This document shows positions 23,850 to 32,741 of a DNA stretch of 64,000 bases, in pieces; position 1 is the first letter of the stretch, and each line of letters starts with the position of its first letter. The translations under genes were made by a program, and so were the position numbers. The DNA comes from a virus: positions 116,180-180,179 of the IMG/VR virus record IMGVR_UViG_3300024243_000005, one strand, 5' to 3'. Below the pieces are notes generated by a model, which did not search any database, was not told the DNA's origin, and saw only the letters and a program-made list of their open reading frames with translations.

Positions 23850-24101
23850 TCAGCTATTACGTCGGATGAGTTCATCGACCCTCTCTGCCTTTGTGGGACC
23901 CTCGCTCCAACCCTTCTCCGGATCAGGGGCCTCAATTTGTTGTACTCGGTTCAGCGTCGTGGGGTGGAGAATCCACAAGCTCCCATCCGCGAATCGCTTC
24001 CGGGGCCACGACGATCTCTTCTTCGCACGATCCCGCGTGAGGCGGTCCAGCGCACGTTTCAACGACGCACGCCGCTGCTCCTTCGACTTTCTCTTGGGCA
24101 T
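23850..24101 (-). CDS. Basic protein, 83 aa
   Basis: MPKRKSKEQRRASLKRALDR is strongly basic; later WILHPTTLNRVQQIEAPD. Upstream sequence CTAAAAAAGGAATAG provides an A-rich ribosome-binding site like those at 42204 and 45354. May bind nucleic acid. Confidence 0.7.
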   Translation of the reverse strand: MPKRKSKEQRRASLKRALDRLTRDRAKKRSSWPRKRFADGSLWILHPTTLNRVQQIEAPDPEKGWSEGPTKAERVDELIRRNS

Positions 24102-24129
24102 CTATTCCTTTTTTAGCTTAAAGTGGTGT

Positions 24130-24957
24130 ATGGCCAAAGATCATGTAACCAAATTCGACGCTGTAGCGGGTGGTATCGTAACAGTAACAACCTCCGACAA
24201 CATCGAAGATTGTACCAACGCCGCAGATGTCGTGGCAGTCAACGATGTTGTTTACCTCAACGCGGACAACCAAGTAGCCAAGGCAAGTGCCACTAGCGCG
24301 CACAGGGTATTTGGGATCGTCTTTGAGATAACCGACTCCACGCATTGTCGTGTTATCACAGGCGGATTGATTGAAGGCTTCAGCACTGGAATGTCAATCG
24401 GCGACGACTACTTCCTGGCGGAGAATGGTGCACTGCACCTGGTCCCCGACCCCTACCACCACCGCATCGGTTTTGCGTTCAACGCTACGGACCTGTTCCT
24501 CCGCATCGAGAAGCCCCAAGCAGTTGTCATGGGCTCGTGTCTGGTCACCACTCTCGGGGGAATAACGTTAACCACAAAAGATACGTGGTACTCGTGGACG
24601 GGGCTTTCTCCTGCGGTGTGGGCGGATGTAGATGAGGACTTGTTCACTCACGCGGATGGCGTCCTAACCCACATCGGCGGTGCACATTGCTGGGCGCTGT
24701 GTTCCTGCCACATCTACGCTTCATCCACTACGATAGGGCCGTACCACCTCGGTATTTCACACAACGGGGATGACCCTGACCTCTACAGCACCATGCGCTT
24801 AGCTGGAACAGCTAACAGCTTCACCATGCAAAGAGCCATTTATGTGGCAGAGGGCGACACATTGGAACTTATGATGCAGAAGCCCGGTGTAGACGGCTGT
24901 TGGGTACAGGTCAATACCGGGTCCTGGTTCTCTGCGGTGGGCTTGAATCTGAAGTAG
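24130..24957 (+). CDS. Putative virion/tail-fibre-type protein, 275 aa
   Basis: Plus-strand gene. The N-terminal half has the pattern of phage fibre or decoration proteins: VVAVNDVVYLNADNQVAKAS, IEGFSTGMSIGDDYFLAENG. The C-terminal half (SWTGLSPAVWADVDEDLFTH; YVAEGDTLELMMQKPG) resembles a C1q/TNF-like jelly roll. Such proteins sit on the virion surface and may bind receptors. This is a fold-level guess. Confidence 0.65.
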   Translation: MAKDHVTKFDAVAGGIVTVTTSDNIEDCTNAADVVAVNDVVYLNADNQVAKASATSAHRVFGIVFEITDSTHCRVITGGLIEGFSTGMSIGDDYFLAENGALHLVPDPYHHRIGFAFNATDLFLRIEKPQAVVMGSCLVTTLGGITLTTKDTWYSWTGLSPAVWADVDEDLFTHADGVLTHIGGAHCWALCSCHIYASSTTIGPYHLGISHNGDDPDLYSTMRLAGTANSFTMQRAIYVAEGDTLELMMQKPGVDGCWVQVNTGSWFSAVGLNLK

Positions 24958-25032
24958 CAACCCCAACGGGATTTGAACCCGTGTCACCGGCGTGAAAGGC
25001 CGGTGTCCTTGGCCATGCTAGACGATGGGGTC
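24958..25032 (-). tRNA. tRNA-Glu (TTC)
   Basis: Minus-strand cloverleaf: acceptor GACCCCA/TGGGGTT, anticodon stem CCGGC/GCCGG with loop CTTTCAC (anticodon TTC), T arm ACGGG-TTCAAAT-CCCGT. An upstream CAGGGG/CCCCTG hairpin (25040-25059) lies between it and the small membrane gene. Confidence 0.9.
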
Positions 25033-25069
25033 TAAACAACAGGGGGAACTCCTCCCCTGCTGCGGCAGT

Positions 25070-25159
25070 TTACAGCATGAACATCATTCCGATCCAGAGC
25101 GCGATGACGACAGCGCCACCAACGGTCTGAACCAACTCTTGTTTGTCTTCCCGCGTCAT
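25070..25159 (-). CDS. 29-aa single-pass membrane protein
   Basis: ATG at 25159 with CCCGGAGG 7 nt upstream. MTREDKQELVQTV is followed by a hydrophobic helix (GGAVVIALWIGMMFML) to the stop. Too short for standard gene callers. Membrane topology N-in is likely from the charged N-terminus. Confidence 0.65.
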   Translation of the reverse strand: MTREDKQELVQTVGGAVVIALWIGMMFML

Positions 25160-25190
25160 GTACAGTCCTCCGGGCATTCTCTTGTACCCG

Positions 25191-25445
25191 TTAGAAGCGT
25201 TTCTTTGTGACGTACACGCGGTCCTCGTTGTCCCAATCCTCCCACGTATCGCCGTTGTCCAACTCCAGACTACGCACGAACTCAGTGGGGTGCTTGATGA
25301 CCTTGATGACCGTCAGACACTCACTCTTTTTCGGCGGTGTGTCTGTGGTGAGCGTAACGAGCATGTCACCCTTCTTGACCTTCTCTACCTTCTTCAGGGT
25401 GAGACCAGCGGGGAGCTTGGATGTCTTAGTTTTGCGTTTCGCCAT
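25191..25445 (-). CDS. Basic beta-rich protein, 84 aa
   Basis: MAKRKTKTSKLPAGLTLKKV then KKGDMLVTLTTDTPPKKSE; reads like a small KOW/SH3-like fold. Function unknown. Confidence 0.65.
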   Translation of the reverse strand: MAKRKTKTSKLPAGLTLKKVEKVKKGDMLVTLTTDTPPKKSECLTVIKVIKHPTEFVRSLELDNGDTWEDWDNEDRVYVTKKRF

Positions 25446-25710
25446 CTGGCTCTCCCACGAGGTGGCTCAAAAGCTGATGACACTTCTGCTCATATGTCTG
25501 GATCCGCTCTTCAAGAGAACGCACCAGCGCCACATCCTTCGTGATGCCCGCCTCCAGCTCCATGAACTGGCGCAACCGTTGAAAACGATCAGTGGTTGAC
25601 ACATCAAGGCCCAACTCCTTCGCGCGTATGTGCACACGCGGGTCCCACCCACCATTGAGCTGCGACGCCTGTACGACGACAACCTTCGGTCCTGTACTGG
25701 TATCCGCCAT
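25426..25710 (-). CDS. Hypothetical protein, 94 aa
   Basis: MADTSTGPKVVVVQASQLNG, then a helical C-terminus (LVRSLEERIQTYEQKCHQLL). ATG overlaps the YkgJ-like gene's stop. Confidence 0.65.
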   Translation of the reverse strand: MADTSTGPKVVVVQASQLNGGWDPRVHIRAKELGLDVSTTDRFQRLRQFMELEAGITKDVALVRSLEERIQTYEQKCHQLLSHLVGEPDGETQN

Positions 25711-26132
25711 CAGCCCACCTTCCATTCGTTGGGTTTTGTCGCCATGGTACCACCACGCGTCATGGGCAGACCCCCGGGCGCGTGATCACGATAGAACGTC
25801 GCAATAGCGTTCTTGCAGTGCTGACTGCCTGGCGTGAAGTCCCGGCACACCTTGGGGCGCCCCTCGTAGACATCGCAGCGACAATCCACGAGGACACGCC
25901 CCTTGAGCGCGATGCACGCGGGGCCGTCTGGGTGTGACTTGTTCACCCGAAGACCTTGGTAGAAGTGTCCATGCAGGTCAGGAGAGCACACGTAACGCTG
26001 GTACGCCTCGGGGAGTCGCTCCAAGTCCGCGTCAGTCACCTCAGCGTAGTAGTTGCTGGCGTGACCGCCGCTCGCCGGAATGTCGGAGAGGCAGCAGATG
26101 CCACACTCTTGGCAGTTGAATTCCTCTGGCAT
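25710..26132 (-). CDS. YkgJ-family CxxCxxCC protein
   Basis: 140 aa. N-terminal CQECGICC, then CIALKGRVLVDCRCDVYEGR followed by PKVCRDF: the full set of cysteines seen in the PF03692 (YkgJ) family, thought to bind zinc or an Fe-S cluster. Catalytic role unknown. One of three such proteins in the window. Confidence 0.8.
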   Translation of the reverse strand: MPEEFNCQECGICCLSDIPASGGHASNYYAEVTDADLERLPEAYQRYVCSPDLHGHFYQGLRVNKSHPDGPACIALKGRVLVDCRCDVYEGRPKVCRDFTPGSQHCKNAIATFYRDHAPGGLPMTRGGTMATKPNEWKVG

Positions 26133-26134
26133 GA

Positions 26135-27085
26135 CTACGCCAGCTCGTCGAGGTAGCGCTGGACGAAACCCTGCTCGTGGCCCAAGGCAACCCACTTCCA
26201 GAAGCCACGACTCAGCTCAGCGGCGTCGACGCGCGCCAGGAACTCGGTGCACTCCTTGTCGTGCTGCGCCACCACGCGCTCACCCGCGTCCTGCAGCGTA
26301 TCCACCAACTGCTTCACCACCCCGTTCTCCCGCCGCAGCCGGTACACCTCATCCTGCAGCGCGTTGACGTCCTCGGGGATGTTGTTCCCCTCAGCCCAGA
26401 GCGCGCGGGTTTCCTCATCCATGGGCTCCTCGGGGGACTCGCTGGTGACACCCGCGTACATGGACTCAGCCGAGTCATTCGCCTGAATGGCCGCGTTGTG
26501 GTCCACGTGATCCACGGAGGACGCATGCATCTCCGCCTCCTGCTCGGGGGTGAGGAGCTTCTTGAGAGGGGCGTTCTTCACCGCCTCAGTGATCTCCGCG
26601 CCCTTGCCCGTGCCGACGTTGAGTGCCATCGCCTTGAGCTTGTTGCTCTCCCACTTCCTCTTGCACACCTGGAAGTACGCCTTGCTGACCGGGCACTCAC
26701 CCTTGAACGCCGCGACCCACCACCCGGAGAAATCCTCGAAGGTGAGGGTGGGATCCGTGTCCAGGTACCGGTGGATCATCTTCGCCTGGGAGTCACCCTT
26801 CTGCGGCTGCACCTTGGTCTTGGGGGTAAACCCTGGCTCCTTCTGAGGGAGCACCGCCGCTTCCTCACCCAGCAACTCGATACGCTGCTTCTTGTACATG
26901 CTCTTGGCCTGGATGTAATACTTCTTCTTCACCGGGCAGATAGCGCGCTTGCCCTTACCCTGGGCCTTGCGCCACTCGTTGGTGAACTGCACGTAGTTCA
27001 TCTTGACCCACGTACCATCTGCCGCGTGCTCATTGAGCACATCCCACACCTGCTGCTGCAGGCTCGGTCCTTTCTTCTTTTTCAT
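26135..27085 (-). CDS. Hypothetical protein, 316 aa
   Basis: Starts MKKKKGPSLQQQVWDVLNEH. Contains several helical, basic segments with a repeated Y/W-x-K pattern (KKKYYIQAKSMYKKQRIELL; CPVSKAYFQVCKRKWESNKL), then an acidic linker and a coiled-coil C-terminus. The stretch SMYAGVTSESPEEPMDEE is echoed by SMYAESPESTEEEPM in the gene at 53803, suggesting distant relationship. Possibly DNA-binding. Confidence 0.7.
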   Translation of the reverse strand: MKKKKGPSLQQQVWDVLNEHAADGTWVKMNYVQFTNEWRKAQGKGKRAICPVKKKYYIQAKSMYKKQRIELLGEEAAVLPQKEPGFTPKTKVQPQKGDSQAKMIHRYLDTDPTLTFEDFSGWWVAAFKGECPVSKAYFQVCKRKWESNKLKAMALNVGTGKGAEITEAVKNAPLKKLLTPEQEAEMHASSVDHVDHNAAIQANDSAESMYAGVTSESPEEPMDEETRALWAEGNNIPEDVNALQDEVYRLRRENGVVKQLVDTLQDAGERVVAQHDKECTEFLARVDAAELSRGFWKWVALGHEQGFVQRYLDELA

Positions 27086-27087
27086 TT

Positions 27088-27864
27088 CTACGTCTCCGGA
27101 TGGTTGTACGGCTGATACGTCGCCGCGTAGTTCTTCGCCACAGGCAGCTCTTCGAACTGACGCCATTCGCGCCACAAATCCTCAAGGAACCGCTGCAACA
27201 TGTAACGCTTCGCCGCTTTGTCCCGGTGGCTTCCATTCATACCCCAGGGGGCGGGTCCACCTGACCCACCGCAGTTGCGACACTCGTGTCCGTAGAATGT
27301 ACCCTTGCCTTTGCAAGCCATGCAGATGGGGACCATGGTGGTCTCCTTCCGCTGCTTGTAGTTGTTGTAGTGTGTGACGTACGGCTCTGTGCCGTGCTGC
27401 AGGAACTGATTCGCGATGCGGTCTGAACGGCACTTGCGGTACGAGGATACCTGGGTAGCAGGGAGTGCACGCCCGTTGCGGGGTGCTACGCCCCACCAGG
27501 CCCACAGGGATGAGGGGTGTGGGGCCTTGCTAATATCGATCTCCCCAATCAGCGCAGCGCCGAGCGCCGGGCCAATCCCTTTGATGTCCCGCAACCAGTG
27601 CTGCCAGAACTCCTCTTCCTTGAGCGCCAGATGCATCCGTCGGTACAGGTCCTTCTCCGACACATTCGCAACGTGGATCATCTCCCGCGCGAAGACCGGC
27701 GTACGCCCCTTACCCACCACCTTGAGCAGCTCGATACGACACTGCTGGGTGTGGTGGTAGACACGCGCCACCTGAGCCAGCTCCGAGTAAATGCTCTTCT
27801 TGACCACCACCTTGCGCACTCTGGTTGCCCTCTTCTTGGGCGCCACCTTCTTCTTGGGCCTCAT
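27088..27864 (-). CDS. IS110-type (Transposase_20) HhH protein with DnaJ-like zinc finger
   Basis: 258 aa, very basic N-terminus. DIKGIGPALGAALIGEIDIS followed by SLWAWWGVAPRNG is the helix-hairpin-helix and following strand of the IS110 C-terminal domain. Between this and the terminal helix (AKRYMLQRFLEDLWREWR) lies CMACKGKGTFYGHECRNCGG, a DnaJ-type CxxCxGxG finger. The N-terminal DEDD RuvC-like domain of real IS110 transposases is absent, so it is unlikely to be an active transposase; a structure-specific DNA-binding role is more likely. Confidence 0.75.
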   Translation of the reverse strand: MRPKKKVAPKKRATRVRKVVVKKSIYSELAQVARVYHHTQQCRIELLKVVGKGRTPVFAREMIHVANVSEKDLYRRMHLALKEEEFWQHWLRDIKGIGPALGAALIGEIDISKAPHPSSLWAWWGVAPRNGRALPATQVSSYRKCRSDRIANQFLQHGTEPYVTHYNNYKQRKETTMVPICMACKGKGTFYGHECRNCGGSGGPAPWGMNGSHRDKAAKRYMLQRFLEDLWREWRQFEELPVAKNYAATYQPYNHPET

Positions 27865-27869
27865 GGCAT

Positions 27870-28097
27870 TTAGGGCCTCCTCTGCCCTCGCTCTTCCGGC
27901 GTCAAACAACTCGCCGGGTGCTCCATCTCATCATACTGCTTGTCCGAGATTCTTCCGTCTTTGCACAAGCCGTCTGTGAAATCGTTGAACGCCTCGCACC
28001 GTGCTACGTAGTCAATCTTTCTATCCTGCTCGTAGGTGTCACGCACACCCGGAAGTACGCACTGCGTGAACTCGCGAACCACCTGGGTCCACGTCAT
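27870..28097 (-). CDS. Hypothetical protein, 75 aa
   Basis: Starts MTWTQVVREFTQCVLPGVRD; helical with four cysteines, no CxxC. GGAGGG lies upstream. Unrecognised. Confidence 0.6.
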   Translation of the reverse strand: MTWTQVVREFTQCVLPGVRDTYEQDRKIDYVARCEAFNDFTDGLCKDGRISDKQYDEMEHPASCLTPEERGQRRP

Positions 28098-28188
28098 GTA
28101 ACGACTCACATCCCTCCTACAAAGAAAACGTGCACCGCCCCCGTATCCTGCCGTCCCCGCAGGGACGACGAGTTGGACATAAGGGGCA

Positions 28189-28482
28189 GTGCACCGATGG
28201 GATAACGACCTCCGCGCGATCCGTGATGCGTCGCCGGGGGTTGGGAGTGGCGCGCAGACTCTTCCGGAGATACGGGCTAATGTCAGCCCCGCACAAAGCC
28301 TACGGCCCCCACGTGTTAGGGCTCGCTGGGTCGACGCTCGCCGGTCTTGGAGCGTCGCCTTTGAGTGGCGAGTTACTGCGGTACTACTTCTCCTCCTCGT
28401 TGTGATGTCGTGTAAAGGTGATTCCGGACTCCCCGGATACCACCCGCCGCTCCCACCACACCCGCCGAAGCAGGTGCAGTGA
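28189..28482 (+). CDS. Possible small lipoprotein with proline-rich tail
   Basis: GTG start, no clear ribosome-binding site. TAVLLLLLVVMSCKG near the end could be a signal II sequence with Cys, followed by a tail GLPGYHPPLPPHPPKQVQ reminiscent of Rz1-type outer-membrane spanins. The long N-terminal part before the signal argues against it. Treat as tentative. Confidence 0.25.
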   Translation: MHRWDNDLRAIRDASPGVGSGAQTLPEIRANVSPAQSLRPPRVRARWVDARRSWSVAFEWRVTAVLLLLLVVMSCKGDSGLPGYHPPLPPHPPKQVQ

Positions 28483-28514
28483 GGGCGGTCTTGTCTTGTT
28501 GGTCGTCGCACCCG

Positions 28515-28982
28515 CTACGCGGGGGCCTCCTCCGTCTCCAGCGGACCCTCGAACGGCGTCTCCACGACCTCCTCCTCCTCCTTGGGCGGCACGCTGGTGG
28601 GGTACATCCACAGGGACGGCGCCTCCAGGTCGCGGTCGCCGAAAACGACGCAGGGGATGTTCTCGTCCGGGTCCGCGTCGCCCGTGGGGATGACGACACC
28701 GTGACCCGAAGCAGCGGACACCGTGCCAGCGGCAGCGAGAGACACACCACGCTCGGCCTTGGTGGAGGCGAAGTCCAGCTTCACCGACGCCCATGCGCAC
28801 GCCTTGCCCATCATGCGGAAAACGAACCCCAGGGCGGCGAGCACCATCGCCGGGACCCCGAAGACGAAGGCACCCATCATGCACAGCACGACCGCCACGA
28901 CGGCCACGATGACCAGCACCATGCTGAAGGAGTACGCCAGGCCACGCAGGGCCACAAACTTCGCACTGAGTTCTTTCTTCAT
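28515..28982 (-). CDS. Membrane protein, 155 aa
   Basis: ATG with ACGGAGGGAATT upstream. Two hydrophobic segments (FSMVLVIVAVVAVVLCMMGA and FGVPAMVLAALGFVFRMMG) are followed by an acidic C-terminal tail ending ETEEAPA. Preceded by the repeated promoter-like element at 29085. Unrecognised family. Confidence 0.75.
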   Translation of the reverse strand: MKKELSAKFVALRGLAYSFSMVLVIVAVVAVVLCMMGAFVFGVPAMVLAALGFVFRMMGKACAWASVKLDFASTKAERGVSLAAAGTVSAASGHGVVIPTGDADPDENIPCVVFGDRDLEAPSLWMYPTSVPPKEEEEVVETPFEGPLETEEAPA

Positions 28983-29084
28983 AATTCCCTCCGTAGGAAT
29001 GTGGTTGAAGAATGGCTGCTCATCTTCTCGCGGTAACGAGAACACTTATTACGGTGTGGGGTCGAGTTGATGAGCGAATTAAGA

Positions 29085-29127
29085 CACTCGACCTTACTTT
29101 CTTGTACCTGTTTGGGTGGTTATTTTT
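29085..29127 (-). promoter_or_regulatory. Repeated promoter-like element, copy 1
   Basis: ACACTCGACC-N5-TTCTTGTACCTGTTTG followed by GRGT and an AT-rich tract. It is nearly identical to the element at 29688, and both lie about 100 nt upstream of a minus-strand gene, between that gene and an upstream terminator. Orientation is inferred from this placement. Confidence 0.55.
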
Positions 29128-29142
29128 GAACGATTTACGGCA

Positions 29143-29170
29143 TAAAAAAACGGGGGTTACGGCCCCCGTT
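29143..29170 (-). terminator. Rho-independent terminator, minus strand
   Basis: AACGGGGG-TTACGG-CCCCCGTT hairpin followed on the minus strand by TTTTTTT. Located 23 nt after the stop of the 133-aa gene. Confidence 0.9.
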
Positions 29171-29192
29171 GTACTGCTCACACCAGCCCGCG

Positions 29193-29594
29193 CTAATGCA
29201 CCTGCACCCAGCGCCAGGGCTGAGGCGTGGTGTAGTCACGCGGGTCGAACGCCCCGAAGATGGGCTCATCCATGTTCACGCGACGACGCAACCCGTACCG
29301 CGTGGACGAGAAGGACTGCGTGTCCTCCAGGATGACGCTGTCAATGCCCAGCAGCACCTCGGCCATGAAGAAAAGGGACCGGGTATTGCGCACGTCGCTC
29401 TCGCGCCGCTCGTACAGCTTGTGCAACAGCGGAACCATGTCTGGGTTCACCAGCAGGACCTGGGTGAGCGCCTGCTCAACCACAGCACCCTTCGCCGCCA
29501 GGTAACGGTTGTCCGATGCCCCAACAACCTTGAACCACGCCTGCTCAGCGCCATACTGGATGATATCCAGAACCAACTCTGCTACATCTTTCAT
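29193..29594 (-). CDS. Hypothetical protein, 133 aa
   Basis: ATG with GAGAGGAGC upstream. Helical (DVAELVLDIIQYGAEQAWFK; LLHKLYERRESDVRNTRSLF). Monocistronic: own promoter-like element upstream and terminator downstream, suggesting it is expressed separately from its neighbours. Unrecognised. Confidence 0.75.
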   Translation of the reverse strand: MKDVAELVLDIIQYGAEQAWFKVVGASDNRYLAAKGAVVEQALTQVLLVNPDMVPLLHKLYERRESDVRNTRSLFFMAEVLLGIDSVILEDTQSFSSTRYGLRRRVNMDEPIFGAFDPRDYTTPQPWRWVQVH

Positions 29595-29671
29595 GATGTA
29601 TTGCTCCTCTCTCCGGATGAGAGATCATTACGCCTCGTCACTCTATAAGGGCACGGTCGATAAGACGAGAC

Positions 29672-29727
29672 GTGTTCAATGGTTGAACACTCGACCGCAT
29701 ATTCTTGTACCTGTTTGAGTATCATAT
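29672..29727 (-). promoter_or_regulatory. Repeated promoter-like element, copy 2, with 8-bp palindromic operator
   Basis: Second copy of ACACTCGACC-N5-TTCTTGTACCTGTTTG (29687-29717). It overlaps a perfect inverted repeat GTGTTCAA-TGG-TTGAACAC (29672-29690) absent from copy 1, a likely operator for a dimeric repressor controlling the gene at 29594. Confidence 0.55.
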
Positions 29728-29737
29728 TTTTAGGATC

Positions 29738-29761
29738 TAAAAAGCGGCGTGGGAGCGCCGC
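29738..29761 (-). terminator. Rho-independent terminator, minus strand
   Basis: GCGGCG-TGGGAG-CGCCGC stem followed on the minus strand by TTTTT. There is no gene upstream of it for 2.4 kb, so it would terminate a non-coding minus-strand transcript. Confidence 0.8.
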
Positions 29762-32122
29762 AGTGATGCCTTATGTAATGGGGCCAGAGACCAACTTCGA
29801 GGTGCAAGCTCGAAGTTGGTCTCAGCAGGCAGTAATAGCATCTCCCTCACCCCGGAGATGCCGAGCACTGCCGAAGGTCTAATACCGACGTTGCGCCGGT
29901 CGCTCTAGGAGCACGCATCACTTGTTGGTACTTACTTACTACAAACAACCACGATACTTGAATCTCCCGCTCCTGCTGGTGTGGGACAGTTTTGTGGGGT
30001 AGTACGTAGGCCACCCCACAAAGTCTCGTGACCATCCCGCCAGGCTTGGTGGGGTGGGTAAGAACGCCCCACGGCGCAGTATGTGCCTAATACGTGGGCG
30101 TAGCACCCACACGCCGCCAGGACGTACTATCGTGGTGATTCCTTCAGTTGACGATCCAGGTGGGGTTCACGAGGTGGGGACTAACCTCGTGAGCTTCACC
30201 CAGTCGCCGTAGTGCCCGGTACACGACCTTCGGTCGTAGTCCGGGTCAGGCATTTGTTACTACTCCCTGCGAGCGTGTCGCTCGCCGTGCATGCTAGTAC
30301 ACACGAATCACCGGTCTCACTTCACTATCCCTCAGAGGGTTCTTTTAATAAGGCGTGCGCCGCGATGTTTGTGGAAGGGATGTCGCGTAGGCATGGGTGT
30401 AGTCACTTTGTCAAAGTGTCTGTACCCAGGGCGTCCACGTGACATCACTCCACGTGTATCAGCGAAGCTACCCCGTGGGCGGTGCGCCCACCACTTACGT
30501 CGTGCGTTGAGACCTAGTTTTGAACTAACGCGCTTACTTGTCTGTCACCGGAGATTGACCTATTCGGCTGAGGTGTTGGTGGAGTCCGGCACGAGCCGGA
30601 CGCCCAACATATTCAGCGATGTCGCCCTTTTCGTTTATATGGGTGTAGCACCCACCACGTATCAACAACCACTAAGCGCGAGTTGCTAGAGCTAGAGAAT
30701 GTGGCGAATCACTTCGTCGCGCCCTCTGCTTCGTGGGGTGTGACATCGGCGCGCGGCACCTTGCGCGACAATGTCGCATATCGTGAACCGGAGTTCAGTA
30801 CCGTATGTGGGCGTTGCACCCACGCCACGTCCTGTGAACCAACTACACGCTTTCGTATGTACCTTATTCGCTTATTGGTGAGGAGGGAGCCCTCCTCGTC
30901 GTTAAAGGTGCAAATACACACCCGCCGAACAACCCTCGCATGTATTTGTACCGTAACGCGGGGGAGGTGCGTACGCCCGAACAACTCACCGAGGTTTCTA
31001 CCACTCTACGGTGTCGTTTCAACACCTGTGAATTCGTTGACCGAATAAGGAAACGCTCACTAACAATTTTGACAGGGCGGAGTCGCGTAGGCTTCGGGAG
31101 ACTCAGTGTTCCGAAGTCTAGGTGGCTCCGCACAAAGATGTTCTGGGTTCGGATACGGTGGAGGAGCCTCGCTTTATCGGCGCCGCCTTAGCAAGCTGAT
31201 TGAGGCGACGATATCCGAAGCTCCACCGCGTATCGTGTACCTGGCGACGTTTCGTCACCACCACGTCTGTGACGTGTACTGAGCGTTCAGGTTGTTGCTT
31301 TGGATTAGGACCCCAGTGGAGAGCGAATCGCAAGTTCGGATCACGTGATGACAGTGCTTTTGAGCACAGACTCAAAGGGATCCGTGCGCAGCGAGTCGCG
31401 ATATCTTGATGAATGATCTAACTGCACGTCCAAGACGTAGTCGTCGGACTGCACCAGAGGGAAGTTAGATCAGACGGCAAGATCTCCTGAGCAATCACGT
31501 GGGCGTAGCACCCACACGCGCGCAGCGTACCAACAACCAGTTTACGGCGTAAATCGTACCTTATCCTCACTAGGGGCTGTCATCGACCAAGATGACCTAT
31601 TGCTGAGTGTGGGACGCGCTAGGCGAAGCCTGAGCGGCGTACCGCATGTAGCGTGTGCTGCTTACTACTTGTGGTGGCGGTGCGCCACCTATGTAACCGA
31701 CGTCGGTTAACGACTGAGGACAAAACACTCGCTTGAGTCTCTAAAAGGTGTTGTTCAAGCACGGCAATTGAAGGGGTCAAAACACGCTTTGCACCGCCGC
31801 AGCGGGGCAGTGTTTTGGGAACTACAACTGTCGGGGATGGATATAACACCTCTAACAGTAATGGTGGTGTTGCACCACCGCCTGACCTGATCAGGTTTAC
31901 CGAGTGTGTACTGTGAAGCGCTGACTTCATTTTACGATAGAAACAGATAGTGGGATGTCACACGACATCCGCTTTGGTGTGGCGGTCATCTCCGGGTGTC
32001 CCCGGGGACTGGCCTACCGCTACGGCGGAGACACTACTGTGTGGACTGCTCTTATCCCGCGCATCCTTCCGCTGACGTTACGTCAGCTCCCTGGGAACCT
32101 GGCCAGGCTTTCTCAGCGCTAC
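29738..32122 (-). ncRNA. Candidate giant structured RNA, about 2.4 kb
   Basis: No believable gene between 29595 and 32122. The stretch is packed with perfect stems, many of 6-7 bp with three-base loops: 30223-30237, 30269-30285, 30404-30418, 30475-30491, 30640-30654 and GCTGACG-TTA-CGTCAGC near 32070. Longer stems include 15 bp at 29787-29823 and 9 bp at 30167-30192. A recurring GTGGGYG...CRCCCAC hairpin appears about seven times (30094, 30475, 30640, 30807, 31498, with GGTGG variants near 31676 and 31863). Three copies (30094, 30807, 31498) have C-A mismatches on the plus strand but G-U pairs on the minus strand, and the terminator at 29738 is also minus-strand. Known phage ornate RNAs (GOLLD, ROOL) are shorter. 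Boundaries are approximate: start just after the gene ending at 32123, end at the terminator. Confidence 0.6.
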
Positions 32123-32740
32123 TTACTTCTTGTTGAACATCGCCACCATATCGGCGTACGAGGAGGGCTTGAACTGCTTGAGGATATCGAAGGAATTGTC
32201 TTGTAGGATGGAGAGTCCCATGAGTGTGACCGTGGGAAGTGTTCCAGGAGCCATCACGCCACCTTGCCCCGCCGCACGCATAAATGCGACCGACGACTTG
32301 AGCACATGAGCCTCTGCCTCAGTGGTGTCTGGAGTAGCCACGGTGTGCCCTGAATCCTTGGCGCAGTCCTCGGCGGGGGAGATGACGCAGTGGAAGCGAC
32401 ACATCGCCGGGCGGTACTTGTAGATGGTGCAGTCGTGTGTCTTCTCATCCACGAACCCACACATATTGTTGCTATCGAACCAATCTACTGCAGATACCTT
32501 ATCCTGGAACTTGGCCTGGAATTCCAGCACGGACAGGAGCGACATCAACTTCTCTTTTGGGTAAAGTTTGAGGAGGTAGCGAGCGATAACCAACCCTTCG
32601 GCGACCGTGGCAAGGACCTGCTGCTTACAACATGCAGTGCACCCACGCGTGCAGGAGACGGTTTCACCCTGTGCCTCCTCGAATGCTTGTATCTTGCGCA
32701 GAAAGCGCTGATGCACGAGGTCCAACATATCCTCGAACAC
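32123..32740 (-). CDS. YkgJ-like CxxCxxCC protein
   Basis: About 205 aa from a GTG at 32740 next to the upstream TGA; ATG at 32728 is the alternative. CTRGCTACC near residue 25, then CGFVDEKTHDCTIYKYRPAM and CRFHC: a complete YkgJ cysteine set. Helical C-terminus. Directly downstream of another YkgJ-like gene, so the two are probably a duplicated pair. Confidence 0.75.
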   Translation of the reverse strand: MFEDMLDLVHQRFLRKIQAFEEAQGETVSCTRGCTACCKQQVLATVAEGLVIARYLLKLYPKEKLMSLLSVLEFQAKFQDKVSAVDWFDSNNMCGFVDEKTHDCTIYKYRPAMCRFHCVISPAEDCAKDSGHTVATPDTTEAEAHVLKSSVAFMRAAGQGGVMAPGTLPTVTLMGLSILQDNSFDILKQFKPSSYADMVAMFNKK

Positions 32741-32741
32741 G

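Noticed and set aside
30212-31409. Several 60-130 codon frames in the 30-31.5 kb region
   Set aside because: No ribosome-binding sites, unlike neighbouring gene composition, and they lie across perfect hairpins better explained as RNA structure.
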